From positions 3,720,001 to 3,784,000 of the forward strand of contig CAWHBY010000002.1 of the NCBI GenBank assembly GCA_963827855.1: a DNA stretch of 64,000 bases, read 5' to 3'. Below the pieces are notes generated by a model. It ran no database searches, had not been told where the DNA came from, and saw only the letters and a list, made by a program, of their open reading frames with translations. Made by a program: the position numbers and the translations under genes. Shown piece after piece: positions 49,947 to 59,055 of the stretch. The stretch comes from DTPU01 sp963827855. GTDB lineage: Bacteria > Planctomycetota > Phycisphaerae > Sedimentisphaerales > Anaerobacaceae. Each line of letters starts with the position of its first letter. Position 1 is the first letter of the stretch.

Positions 49947-52454
49947 ATGTCGATGAGCACAAGAACTAGCACTTGCGTGGCCATTGTCCTTTGTGTGGTC
50001 ATCCCTCGCCTGACACTTGGAGCAGGTGCTGCCTCTGGCCAGAGCCCCGAGGCCATTGCACAGGCCGCTGCAGCCAAGGGCGTGTCAGTCACGCCGGAGC
50101 AGGTCAGTAGTCTGATGAAGGCCAAGCAGGGGACGGCATCCAGCAAGTCCGCGGAGCCGGGAGCCGATCAGAGTGCAGAGACGGCTACTCTGCCCGTTCA
50201 GCCCCGCCAAGGGCCTGCAAAGGAGTCTGCCATCGAGCTGCTCCTTTCTGGCCGCAGCCCTGCAGACGTCAACGTCGTCACGCTGAAGCAGTTTGGGTAT
50301 GACGTGTTCGATGGGCCGGTGTCCACGTTTGCGCCCGTGGCCAATGTCCCGGTAGGTGCGGACTACGTGGTAGGGCCGGGCGACAGCTTCACTGTGACGA
50401 CGTGGGGCCGTCAGAACGACCAGATCACAGTCACCGTGGACCGGGATGGCAAGATCGCGCTACCCGAGGTGGGCGTGCTCAGCGTCTCGGGCATGAAGTT
50501 CGGCAAGCTCCAGGAGTACCTTGAAACAGAGCTCAAACGCAAGTACACGGATTTCCGGATGCACATCACCATGGGGCGCCTTCGCACGGTGACGATCTAC
50601 GCGATCGGCGAGGTCAAGACCCCTGGCAGCTACAGTCTGAGCTCGCTAGCCACGGTCATGACCGCCCTGTTTGCTGTAGGGGGGCCGACCAAGAATGGCA
50701 GCCTGCGGCAGGTGCACCTGATGAGGCCGGGGCAACCGGCGGTGACTATTGATCTGTACGATTTCCTCCTGGGTGGTAGCACGAATCAGGACATGCGGTT
50801 GCAGGATGGAGACACGATACATGTCCCATTGATAGGCCCAGTGGTGGGTGTAGCAGGCAATGTCAAGCGTCCAGCTATCTATGAGATGGTCAAACCGATG
50901 GCGCTCAAGGAGGTGTTGGACCTGGCCGGAGGCGTGACCTACGCAGGCTATCTTCAGCGCCTGCAGGTAGAGCGTGTGGAGAACCACCAGCAAAGGGTCG
51001 TGGTGGATCTGGACCTTGCGGAGGTCACGGCCAATAGTGCTCCCCTGGGCACTGCCATCCAGGATGGCGATGTGATCAAGGTCTTTCAGGTGACGGGTCT
51101 TGAGCAGAACGTCATCTTTCTTCTGGGACACGTTGTCCGAGAGGGCAAATATGAGCTGAAGCCCGGCATGCGGCTGCGAGACATCCTCAACTATGACGTG
51201 TTCAAGCCACAGGTCAACATGGAGTACGGGGAGATCGAGCGTCTTGTTCCTCCGGACCTGCATCCCATCGTCATCCCCTTCAAGCTGGGCAAGGTTCTGG
51301 ATGGCGATCCCAATCAAAACCTCGGTCTGACGCGGTTCGACACCGTACGACTGTTTCGCTGGGACGAGAAGTCAAAGCAGAGTGTCTCGATCTCCGGCAT
51401 GGTCTATGAGCCGAACGAGTATCGTTTCATCCCTGGCATGCGTCTGACCGAACTGATCGATGCTGCCGGCGGACTGAAGAAGAACACCTATCTCAAGACC
51501 GCTGAGCTCACCCGGCAGGGCGTCACGCAGGACGGGCTTCACACCGACAAGGTCGATGTGGACCTCGAAAGGGCCATGGCGGGCGACCCCAACCATAACC
51601 TGCTGCTGCAGGATTACGATCGTCTTGTGGTCCGGCCGATCCCGGAGTTGGAGTTTGACAAGAACTTCGAGATCAGCGGACAGGTCCGATTCCCGGGAAA
51701 GTACCCGATCCTCAGGGGCGAACGGCTCAGCTCTCTCATTCAGCGGGCGGGCGGATTCACCGACAGGGCCTATCTCAAGGGCGCTGTCTTCACGCGAGAA
51801 CGTGCCAAGACCGTCCAGCAGAGCAGGATGGACGAGATGATTCGGCACCTGGAGCAAACCCTTTTGGCCACCGGCAGCCAGGCAATCAGTGGCGCCATGG
51901 ACGCTGAGACGGTCGAGATGCAGAAGTTGAGCCTGGAATCCAGGAAAGACCTTCTCACCAAGCTCAGGGCTGCCAAGGTCGACGGCCGCGTCGTCATCAA
52001 GCTTGAATCCCTGGATAGGTTCAAGAGCAGCAAGTACGACCTTGAGCTGGAGGACGGCGATGAGTTGACTGTCCCCGAGATCCCGGGCGTTGTGTACGTG
52101 GTAGGCGAGGTTTTCAATCCCGCGGCCCTGTTGTATGAACCGGGCGACACAGTGGGCTACTATCTGGCCCGGGTCGGCGGCATCACCAAGGAAGCGGATG
52201 GGAAGCAGCTCTACGTGGTGCGTGCAGATGGCTCAGTGGTCAGCATGGCCCAGAAGGCATCGCAGCAGATTGCCTGGGACGGCGACAACCATCAATGGCG
52301 GTGGGGGAATTTCATGGGCATCCCGCTTGATCCGGGTGACACCGTCATCGTGCCCAGGAAGCTGGACAGGATCCCCTGGATCAAGACCACCAAGGACTTG
52401 ACGCAGATTGTGTTCCAGATTGCCGTGGCCGCTGGAGTGGTGCTGGCGATATAG
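49947..52454 (+). CDS. Polysaccharide export protein, Wza-like with multiple SLBB domains
   Basis: 835 residues. Signal peptide ('STCVAIVLCVVIPRLTLGAG'), then the Poly_export domain 'DYVVGPGDSFTVTTWGRQND' and 'GKIALPEVGVLSVSGM', followed by at least five SLBB-type beta-grasp units ('GEVKTPGSYSLSSLATVMTA', 'GNVKRPAIYEM', 'GHVVREGKYELKPGMRLRDI', 'GMVYEPNEYRFIPGMRLTEL', 'GQVRFPGKYPILRGERLSSL', 'GEVFNPAALLYEPGDTVGYY') and a C-terminal hydrophobic helix. It is twice the length of E. coli Wza. It forms the outer-membrane channel for capsule or EPS. Start at 49947 has GGAG seven bases upstream; the frame is open further upstream. Confidence 0.92.
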   Translation: MSMSTRTSTCVAIVLCVVIPRLTLGAGAASGQSPEAIAQAAAAKGVSVTPEQVSSLMKAKQGTASSKSAEPGADQSAETATLPVQPRQGPAKESAIELLLSGRSPADVNVVTLKQFGYDVFDGPVSTFAPVANVPVGADYVVGPGDSFTVTTWGRQNDQITVTVDRDGKIALPEVGVLSVSGMKFGKLQEYLETELKRKYTDFRMHITMGRLRTVTIYAIGEVKTPGSYSLSSLATVMTALFAVGGPTKNGSLRQVHLMRPGQPAVTIDLYDFLLGGSTNQDMRLQDGDTIHVPLIGPVVGVAGNVKRPAIYEMVKPMALKEVLDLAGGVTYAGYLQRLQVERVENHQQRVVVDLDLAEVTANSAPLGTAIQDGDVIKVFQVTGLEQNVIFLLGHVVREGKYELKPGMRLRDILNYDVFKPQVNMEYGEIERLVPPDLHPIVIPFKLGKVLDGDPNQNLGLTRFDTVRLFRWDEKSKQSVSISGMVYEPNEYRFIPGMRLTELIDAAGGLKKNTYLKTAELTRQGVTQDGLHTDKVDVDLERAMAGDPNHNLLLQDYDRLVVRPIPELEFDKNFEISGQVRFPGKYPILRGERLSSLIQRAGGFTDRAYLKGAVFTRERAKTVQQSRMDEMIRHLEQTLLATGSQAISGAMDAETVEMQKLSLESRKDLLTKLRAAKVDGRVVIKLESLDRFKSSKYDLELEDGDELTVPEIPGVVYVVGEVFNPAALLYEPGDTVGYYLARVGGITKEADGKQLYVVRADGSVVSMAQKASQQIAWDGDNHQWRWGNFMGIPLDPGDTVIVPRKLDRIPWIKTTKDLTQIVFQIAVAAGVVLAI

Positions 52455-52622
52455 ACGGCGCCCTGAGCGAAGCCAGCCATCCGGCCAGAGCGAGTCTGTC
52501 CTTGTCCAGAAGCTGCAACAGGTCCTGGGTTTCACCATAATGGGTGTCCCTGAGTTGCCGCGATGAGTGCCTTTGCCTTGTCAGCGAACGTGCGTCCTTT
52601 CACCTCTTGATCGTGGATTCCT

Positions 52623-54596
52623 ATGTGTGGAATAGCTGGTGTCGTTGACTTCCGGGGTTCTGGCCAGAACGATCTGGTGAATGCCTGCTCGCGCATGAAG
52701 GAGGCTCTGGCCCACCGGGGCCCCGATGACTCCGGGGTCTTTCACTGGCAGGACGGTGGCATGGAGGTCGGCCTGGTCCATACGCGGTTGAGCATCATCG
52801 ACCTGAGTCCATCTGGCCATCAGCCCATGGCCAATGAGGACGGCAGCGTCCAGGTCGTCTTCAATGGCGAGATCTACAACTATCAGGACCTTCGCCCTGT
52901 TCTCCTCCAGAAGGGACACAGGTTCATATCGACATCGGACACCGAGGTGATCCTCCACCTCTACGAGGAGAGGCGAGAGCAGGTCCTGCAAGATTTGCGA
53001 GGTATGTTCGCCGTTGCCCTGTGGGACCAGAGGGACCGGAGCCTGCTCCTCGCCAGGGACCGTCTCGGGATCAAGCCTCTGTACTACCAGTGGGATGGAT
53101 CTACCTTGATCTTCGCGTCCGAGGTTAGGGCTATTGTTCAATCCGGTCTTTCCTCCGGCGAAATCGATCCTGAGTCGGTCATGCTCTATCTCAAGACCGG
53201 CTCGGTTCCTTCGCCCAAGACTATCTGCCGTGGCATCCTATCATTGAATCCCGGACACTACCTGCTACTTAAAGACGGCCGGGTCGAGGTAAGAGAGTAC
53301 TGGAGCCTCGTAGAGTGCATGAGAGAGGAACCCCTGGCACTCTCCAGAGGCGACGCCGTCCAGATGATCAGGGGGCAGTTGCTGGATGGCATGAAGAGGC
53401 ATCTTGTTGCGGACGTTCCCGTCGGTATCTTCCTGAGTGGGGGGGTCGATTCCTCTGCTCTGGTCTCCTTGGCTGCCAGGGTGGGGCACTCCAAGCTGAA
53501 GACCGTCACAGCGGTATTTGATGATGATCCGTTGGACGAGAGCCGCTTCGCCAAGGCCGTCGCAGAGAAGTTCGGCACGGATCATGTGGAGGTGAGGATC
53601 ACCACAGATCAGATCGAGTCGATGTGGGACTTCTTCTTCGATGCCATGGACCAGCCCACTTGTGACGGGTTCAATACCTATCTTGTCGCGTGGGCAGCGA
53701 AACAAGCAGGCCTGAAGGTATGCCTGTCTGGCTTGGGCGGGGATGAGATGTTTGGAGGATACCCAAGCTTCCGGAGCGTGCCCCGGCTCTATGGGCTGTT
53801 CCACGGGCTCGGGCCTCTCGCGAGGGGGGTGGGGCGATTGGCCAGCCTGTTCCCAGGCGACAAGGTCGGACGCCTGGCAGACATGGGCAGACGTGTGTCC
53901 CTCGAGAATGTGTATCTCAATACCCGAGCCATGTTCCCCGATCGCAGGATCGCTGAGCTGCTGGGCAGATCAGTCGACGACGTTGACTTCTCGCGGCATA
54001 TGGTCAAGGGTATCTCCAGGATTCGGGATCCCTACAGGCGTGTTTCTACGATGGAGCTGGCCGTCTACATGGCCAACCAGCTCTTGCGGGATTCCGACGT
54101 CTTCAGCATGGCTCACCCAGTTGAGATTCGTGTGCCATTCGTAGATCGAGTTCTTCTGGAGCACTTGGTGCAAGTCCCGAGCGAGTACCTTGCAGCGGGG
54201 CGGTACAACAAGCAGTTCCTCATCGATGCGGCGGGCGACCTGCCGGAGGAGGTCTACAGCCGGCCCAAGATGGGTTTTACCCTTCCGTTCGAACGGTGGT
54301 TGAAAGGGCAGTTGAAGGATGTGGTGGCACAGTCCATTCTCGCCTGCGACATGATCCATCGGCCGGGGGCGGCCAGGGTCCTGGGTGATTATCATGCGGG
54401 TAGGCTGCACTGGTCTAGGATCTGGACTCTGTATGTCCTGAAGAGGCATGTCGACGCATTGAGGATGAGGCAGAAGAGTGGACGGAGAGAGGAGAATCGG
54501 CCTCCACTAAGGGACTACTGTGCGGCAAGGGAGAATGCTGCGGGCGGCGAGGTGGTCGGTGGGTCCACTGGTGCCAGCCGAACCCGGGCTTCTTGA
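52623..54596 (+). CDS. Asparagine synthase-like glutamine amidotransferase
   Basis: 657 residues. N-terminal nucleophile glutaminase domain starting 'MCGIAGVVDFRG' (Cys2), with 'LAHRGPDDSG', 'LVHTRLSIID' and 'VVFNGEIYN'; C-terminal synthetase domain with the PP-loop 'FLSGGVDSSALVSLAA'. In polysaccharide clusters such AsnB-like proteins amidate sugar acids or help regulate chain formation, rather than making asparagine. The last about 35 residues are low-complexity and may be unnecessary. It lies 168 bases after the export gene. Confidence 0.92.
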   Translation: MCGIAGVVDFRGSGQNDLVNACSRMKEALAHRGPDDSGVFHWQDGGMEVGLVHTRLSIIDLSPSGHQPMANEDGSVQVVFNGEIYNYQDLRPVLLQKGHRFISTSDTEVILHLYEERREQVLQDLRGMFAVALWDQRDRSLLLARDRLGIKPLYYQWDGSTLIFASEVRAIVQSGLSSGEIDPESVMLYLKTGSVPSPKTICRGILSLNPGHYLLLKDGRVEVREYWSLVECMREEPLALSRGDAVQMIRGQLLDGMKRHLVADVPVGIFLSGGVDSSALVSLAARVGHSKLKTVTAVFDDDPLDESRFAKAVAEKFGTDHVEVRITTDQIESMWDFFFDAMDQPTCDGFNTYLVAWAAKQAGLKVCLSGLGGDEMFGGYPSFRSVPRLYGLFHGLGPLARGVGRLASLFPGDKVGRLADMGRRVSLENVYLNTRAMFPDRRIAELLGRSVDDVDFSRHMVKGISRIRDPYRRVSTMELAVYMANQLLRDSDVFSMAHPVEIRVPFVDRVLLEHLVQVPSEYLAAGRYNKQFLIDAAGDLPEEVYSRPKMGFTLPFERWLKGQLKDVVAQSILACDMIHRPGAARVLGDYHAGRLHWSRIWTLYVLKRHVDALRMRQKSGRREENRPPLRDYCAARENAAGGEVVGGSTGASRTRAS

Positions 54597-54812
54597 TGGC
54601 CGCCGTGAACACGGCCAAAGGGGACTGTGGCCTGGCGATGCTCCCTGGCGATCCTTGGACGACGTTCAATGTGATATCCGACGGTCCTTCCGGCACGCAG
54701 CCTGCGGCGGGCGGGTTCTTGCTGAGGTGGTGGTGTCCACGGGTGTTGACATTCCTGCAGGTGTTGCAGATGACGCAGATGGAGCTAGCTTCGGTTGAGG
54801 GCTTGGTGAGCA

Positions 54813-56069
54813 GTGCACCGATTTAGACTAGCCGTTGTCGCGTCCCATCCTATTCAGTATCAGTGTCCTCTGTATCGCCGGCTTGCCCGGGATAGCAGGA
54901 TTGATCTGACGGTGTACTTCTGCTGTGACCAGGGAGTCCGCGTTCGCAGAGACGTGCAGTTCGGACAGAGCTTCAAGTGGGACATCCCTCTGCTGGAGGG
55001 CTTCGAGCACCGATTTCTTAAGAACTGGTCGTGGTGCCCCGGACCAAGGTCGTGGGGTTGCATCAATCCCACAATCCGAAAGGAACTCACCCGTCGCAGG
55101 TACGACGCAGTTCTCATATATGGATGGATGACCCCAACGAATTGGCTGGCCCTCTCCTCTGGAGTTCCGGCGCTCCTGTTGGCAGAGAGCCCACTCAACC
55201 AGGAGCTCCTCAGACCCAGATGGAGGCAAGGCATCAAAGGGTTCATTTGCCGTCGTTTCTTCAGGCGAATCGCAGGATTTCTCTGCATAGGCACAGAAAA
55301 CAAGGAATTCTACCGCCACTACGGCGTGTCTGAGGAAAGGCTGTTTCCCTGTCCGTACGCGGTAGACAACGATCGCTTTGTCAGTAGCTATGAGCGATGG
55401 AAAGACCGCAGAGCCGAGGTAAAGGCTGAGCTGGGCATACCTCTCGATCACGTCGTCATACTCTTCAGTGGGAAGCTGATGGAGAAGAAGAGGCCTCTGG
55501 ATCTCCTGGAAGCGGTGGATCGCCTTGGTCGGTCAGATGTGGACCTCGTCTTCGTAGGTGACGGAGAGCTTCGAGGGCGGATTGAGCGGGAGATCAGTGC
55601 CAGAAACTTGACAGGCGTGCACTTGGTTGGATTCAAGAACCAGACAGAGTTGCCTCAGTACTATGCCATGGCGGACATCTTTGTCCTTCCTTCCGTGGAG
55701 GGTGAGACGTGGGGGCTTGTGGTCAATGAGGCCATGTGCTTCCATCTTCCTGTGGTGGTCTCTAACTTGCCTGGCAGCGGCAGAGATCTGGTCCGGAATG
55801 GAGAGAACGGCTTCGTTTTTCCTGCACGGCACGTCGATGCTCTGGCTGAGTGTTTGTCGAAGCTTGTTCATGACCCGGGGCTTCGCAGGGTGATGGGAGA
55901 GAAGTCGGCTGAACTCATCTCTCACTGGGGATATGAAGAGGATCTTCAGGGAATCATAGCAGCCCTGGAAAAAGTTGTGGCAAACCAGGCCGGTTGTCCT
56001 GCCAGGGCAAGCGACCATGCCAGGCCTGCACCGGAGTTGGCAACGCATGGCTCAGGTGAATACGGATAG
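54813..56069 (+). CDS. GT4 family glycosyltransferase
   Basis: 418 residues, GT-B fold. The C-terminal half has the donor-binding 'LFSGKLMEKKRPLDLLEAV', 'VFVGDGELRGRI' and the E-x7-E motif in 'EGETWGLVVNEAM'. The N-terminal half ('VVASHPIQYQCPLYRRLA') binds the acceptor. It transfers a sugar from an NDP donor to a growing lipid-linked chain on the cytoplasmic face. GTG start; the 216 bases upstream hold no convincing gene. The C-terminal 30 residues are Pro/Ala/Gly-rich and poorly conserved in appearance. Confidence 0.9.
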   Translation: MHRFRLAVVASHPIQYQCPLYRRLARDSRIDLTVYFCCDQGVRVRRDVQFGQSFKWDIPLLEGFEHRFLKNWSWCPGPRSWGCINPTIRKELTRRRYDAVLIYGWMTPTNWLALSSGVPALLLAESPLNQELLRPRWRQGIKGFICRRFFRRIAGFLCIGTENKEFYRHYGVSEERLFPCPYAVDNDRFVSSYERWKDRRAEVKAELGIPLDHVVILFSGKLMEKKRPLDLLEAVDRLGRSDVDLVFVGDGELRGRIEREISARNLTGVHLVGFKNQTELPQYYAMADIFVLPSVEGETWGLVVNEAMCFHLPVVVSNLPGSGRDLVRNGENGFVFPARHVDALAECLSKLVHDPGLRRVMGEKSAELISHWGYEEDLQGIIAALEKVVANQAGCPARASDHARPAPELATHGSGEYG

Positions 56070-56110
56070 GACCTCGGCCCTATTCTGAACCACGTACGGA
56101 GACTGCTTTC

Positions 56111-56968
56111 ATGGGCGATTCCCCGAGTACGCATCCCAATAGCGGCGCCAGCGGATCAGTATCTGAAGGCGGCCTTGGCCTCATGATCTACATTCGCGCG
56201 CTCAAGAGAAGTGCCTGGTGGATCTTCCTGCTTGCATTCTGCGGGTCCGCTCTCATCGGCCTCTGGACGATGAGCAAGCCTCGCCTCTACGTGGCCAAGG
56301 CCTCCGTGGTTCCACCCCTTGATGCGCTGGACAGCAGGATGGTCAATCGTGGACTGAGCAGCCAGTTGAGCCAGATGCTCGACAAGGGAGGGAGTATCCC
56401 CTCGCTGCTGAAGACGGTGCTCGAGAGCCAGGCCGTAGCCGATGTGATCATCGTTGAATTTGATCTTGTGAAGGTCTATGAATCTAAGGATCTGCTGGCG
56501 GCACGTGAGAAACTGGGAGCTCGGACTACCATCACGTTACCGCGTGCATCGAGCGTCGTTGTTGTCGAGGTTATGGACGAGGATCCGAACAGGGCAGTGA
56601 CCATCGCCAATGCATACATAGAGCAGTTGGACAAGCTGAACCGATCGTTGCTGGGGGGCGAGGCTACCAACAAGAGGGCCTTTCTGGGAAAGCGTCTGCA
56701 AGAGATCGAGCAAGACTTCAACAATGTCGTGGACCTGAAGTCGCGGGAAGTGAGAATCAAGGAGATGCTCTATGAACTAGTGTGCCGCGAGTACGAGCTG
56801 GCAAAGATCGAGGAGGCAAAGAGTCTGCCCACGGTCCAAGTACTCGATCGTGCGTCGCTTCCGGCCAAACCCGTCGGCCGTGGCGTCGTGAGAAGGGCGG
56901 GGGCTACTGGGGCCAGTCTGCTGATCATCGGGATGCTGGTAGCTTTTGCCCGAGGCGGACTGTTGTAG
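56111..56968 (+). CDS. Wzz-like chain-length determinant protein
   Basis: 285 residues with the Wzz layout: membrane helix at about 38-58 ('SAWWIFLLAFCGSALIGLW'), 'YVAKASVVPP' entering a periplasmic helical domain, and a second membrane helix at the end ('AGATGASLLIIGMLVAF') preceded by the Pro-rich 'RASLPAKPVGRG'. It regulates polymer length at the inner membrane. No tyrosine-kinase domain follows. It is 40 bases after the GT4 gene. Confidence 0.85.
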   Translation: MGDSPSTHPNSGASGSVSEGGLGLMIYIRALKRSAWWIFLLAFCGSALIGLWTMSKPRLYVAKASVVPPLDALDSRMVNRGLSSQLSQMLDKGGSIPSLLKTVLESQAVADVIIVEFDLVKVYESKDLLAAREKLGARTTITLPRASSVVVVEVMDEDPNRAVTIANAYIEQLDKLNRSLLGGEATNKRAFLGKRLQEIEQDFNNVVDLKSREVRIKEMLYELVCREYELAKIEEAKSLPTVQVLDRASLPAKPVGRGVVRRAGATGASLLIIGMLVAFARGGLL

Positions 56969-57050
56969 GCGAGGCGAAGGCGGACGGGGAGATACCGGTT
57001 GCACTGATGAACGTGAAGGTTGAACTGAACGGAGCCAAGGGGATACGCTC

Positions 57051-57893
57051 ATGAAAGTCATCATCCTAGCTGGGGGACTGGGTACTCGGTTGGCCGAAGA
57101 GACTGTTGTCCGTCCCAAGCCCATGGTCGAGATCGGGGGTTATCCCATCCTCTGGCATATTATGAGCATCTATGCATCACACGGCTTCAAGGACTTCGTT
57201 GTAGCCTGTGGGTACAAATCCGAGTGCATCAAGGACTACTTCTGCAACTACAGGACCCGCCAGAGTGACGTGTCCGTGGACCTGCAGAGTGGCCATGTTG
57301 AAGTTCACAACGGGCGAGGGCCGGATTGGCGGGTGACCCTCGCCGAAACAGGTCTCAACACGCAGACCGGGGGGCGCATCAAGCGGTGTAGGCCGTGGTT
57401 AGGCAACGAGACGTTCATGGCTACGTATGGCGACGGTGTTGGCAATGTTGATCTGGCCGCCTTGGTGAGATTTCACAGGGCCCACGGCAAACTTGCGACA
57501 TTGACCGCGGTCCGGCCGCCAGCTCGCTTTGGTGGTCTGATGTTTGATGGCGATCGTGTTGAGCGATTCACCGAGAAGCTGCAGATCGGAGAGGGGTGGA
57601 TCAACGGTGGGTTTATGGTTTTGGAGCCTGGTATCCTGGACTATATTGCCGGGGATGAGATGCCGTTCGAACGGGAACCCGTTGAGCACCTTGCGGCGGA
57701 GGGACAACTCATGGCCTATCGTCATGAGGGATTTTGGCAGCCCATGGATACCGTCCGTGAACGAGAATCGCTGGAATCCTTGTGGAATTCTGGCAAGGCG
57801 CCTTGGAGGCTATGGGAGACCAACAGATCGCCTGCAATAATAGAGATGTCTACAAAGAAAGGCAAGAAGGCTGGTATTGGGTCGCATGTTTGA
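57051..57893 (+). CDS. rfbF: Glucose-1-phosphate cytidylyltransferase
   Basis: 280 residues. 'IILAGGLGTRLAEETVVRPK' then 'PMVEIGG' is the specific signature of RfbF, which makes CDP-glucose from CTP and glucose-1-phosphate. 'ATYGDGVGNVDL' and 'FWQPMDTVRERESLE' are further family blocks. It is about 20 residues longer than usual at the C-terminus. It is the first step toward CDP-3,6-dideoxyhexoses and overlaps rfbG by eight bases. Confidence 0.95.
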   Translation: MKVIILAGGLGTRLAEETVVRPKPMVEIGGYPILWHIMSIYASHGFKDFVVACGYKSECIKDYFCNYRTRQSDVSVDLQSGHVEVHNGRGPDWRVTLAETGLNTQTGGRIKRCRPWLGNETFMATYGDGVGNVDLAALVRFHRAHGKLATLTAVRPPARFGGLMFDGDRVERFTEKLQIGEGWINGGFMVLEPGILDYIAGDEMPFEREPVEHLAAEGQLMAYRHEGFWQPMDTVRERESLESLWNSGKAPWRLWETNRSPAIIEMSTKKGKKAGIGSHV

Positions 57894-59055
57894 GGACTTC
57901 TACCGGAACAAGCGGGTCTTCGTGACCGGACATACCGGTTTCAAAGGAGCATGGCTCAGCCTTTGGCTGGCCGAATTGGGGGCTCGGGTCTATGGGTATA
58001 GCTTGGGACCTCCCACGGAGCCCAGTCTGTTCCACGAGGCCGATGTGCAGTCCTGCCTCGCCTCCCATGAAGTTGCCGACGTGCGGGATTCCGAGACAAT
58101 GGGCGAGTCGGTCCGTTCGGCCAGGCCGGAGATCGTCTTTCACTTGGCCGCCCAGGCTCTGGTTCGCCGATCCTACCGACAACCCCGCGAGACCTATCAG
58201 ACGAACGTCATGGGCACAGTGAATCTGCTGGAAGCCTTGCGCGGGGTCGAGGGCGTTCGCGTATGCCAGATCATCACCTCGGACAAGTGCTACGACAATC
58301 GTGAATGGGTGTATCCCTACCGTGAGACCGAGGCCATGGGGGGGGGCGACCCCTACAGCAGCAGCAAGGGATGTGCAGAGCTCGTGGTGGACGCCTACCG
58401 TCGCTCATTTTTCAATCCGGCTGACGTGGAGCGGCATGGCGTCAGCGTGGCCTCCGCTCGTGCCGGCAACGTGATGGGGGGCGGCGACTGGGCCGAGGAT
58501 CGCATCATCCCTGACTGCATCCGCGCTCTGTCCGAGGGGGAAGTCATACAGGTGAGGAACCCCAGTGCCATTCGGCCTTGGCAGCACGTGCTGGAGCCCC
58601 TATCAGGGTATCTGCAGTTGGCGGCTGCTCAATACGCTGAGCCGGCCTCGTTCAGTCAGGCCTGGAACTTCGGACCCCAGGCGACCGGGCACTTGACCGT
58701 CGCGGAAGTGACGGAAGAGGTCATCCGCCACTGGGGAAGCGGCGAGTGGCGGCTTGCTGCGCCGACGGGGGGCGATCAGGCTGCCGCTTCATCGCCGCTA
58801 CATGAAGCCACGTATCTCAAGTTGGACATCAGCAAGGCGGTTTCTCTGCTCAAATGGCGGCCCGTGTTCACCGCATCGCAAGCCGTCGCGGAGACCGTGC
58901 AGTGGTATCGGCAGCATGCCTCGCTCGGGGGTCGCTTCAATGCGAGAGAGGCGTGCTTGAAACAGATAGGGTCATACACGGTGGAAGCCGCAAGACAGAA
59001 GGTCTCTTGGGCAGGAGCCGCCGCAAGATCAGGAAGGCGTGCCCGGCAAGCATGA
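57886..59055 (+). CDS. rfbG: CDP-glucose 4,6-dehydratase
   Basis: 389 residues, extended SDR. 'VFVTGHTGFKGAWLSLWLAE' binds NAD; 'HLAAQALVRRSYRQPRETYQ' and 'TSDKCYDNREWVYPYRE' followed by 'DPYSSSKGCAEL' give the catalytic Thr/Asp-Lys and the YxxxK pair. It converts CDP-glucose to CDP-4-keto-6-deoxyglucose. ATG at 57886 is preferred to TTG at 57877. The last 25 residues are basic and extra. Ends with ATGA overlap into rfbH. Confidence 0.95.
   Translation: MFEDFYRNKRVFVTGHTGFKGAWLSLWLAELGARVYGYSLGPPTEPSLFHEADVQSCLASHEVADVRDSETMGESVRSARPEIVFHLAAQALVRRSYRQPRETYQTNVMGTVNLLEALRGVEGVRVCQIITSDKCYDNREWVYPYRETEAMGGGDPYSSSKGCAELVVDAYRRSFFNPADVERHGVSVASARAGNVMGGGDWAEDRIIPDCIRALSEGEVIQVRNPSAIRPWQHVLEPLSGYLQLAAAQYAEPASFSQAWNFGPQATGHLTVAEVTEEVIRHWGSGEWRLAAPTGGDQAAASSPLHEATYLKLDISKAVSLLKWRPVFTASQAVAETVQWYRQHASLGGRFNAREACLKQIGSYTVEAARQKVSWAGAAARSGRRARQA

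Noticed and set aside
54593..54826. A 77-residue frame between the AsnB-like and GT4 genes
   Set aside because: No ribosome site, no family features and odd composition; it overlaps the GT4 start.
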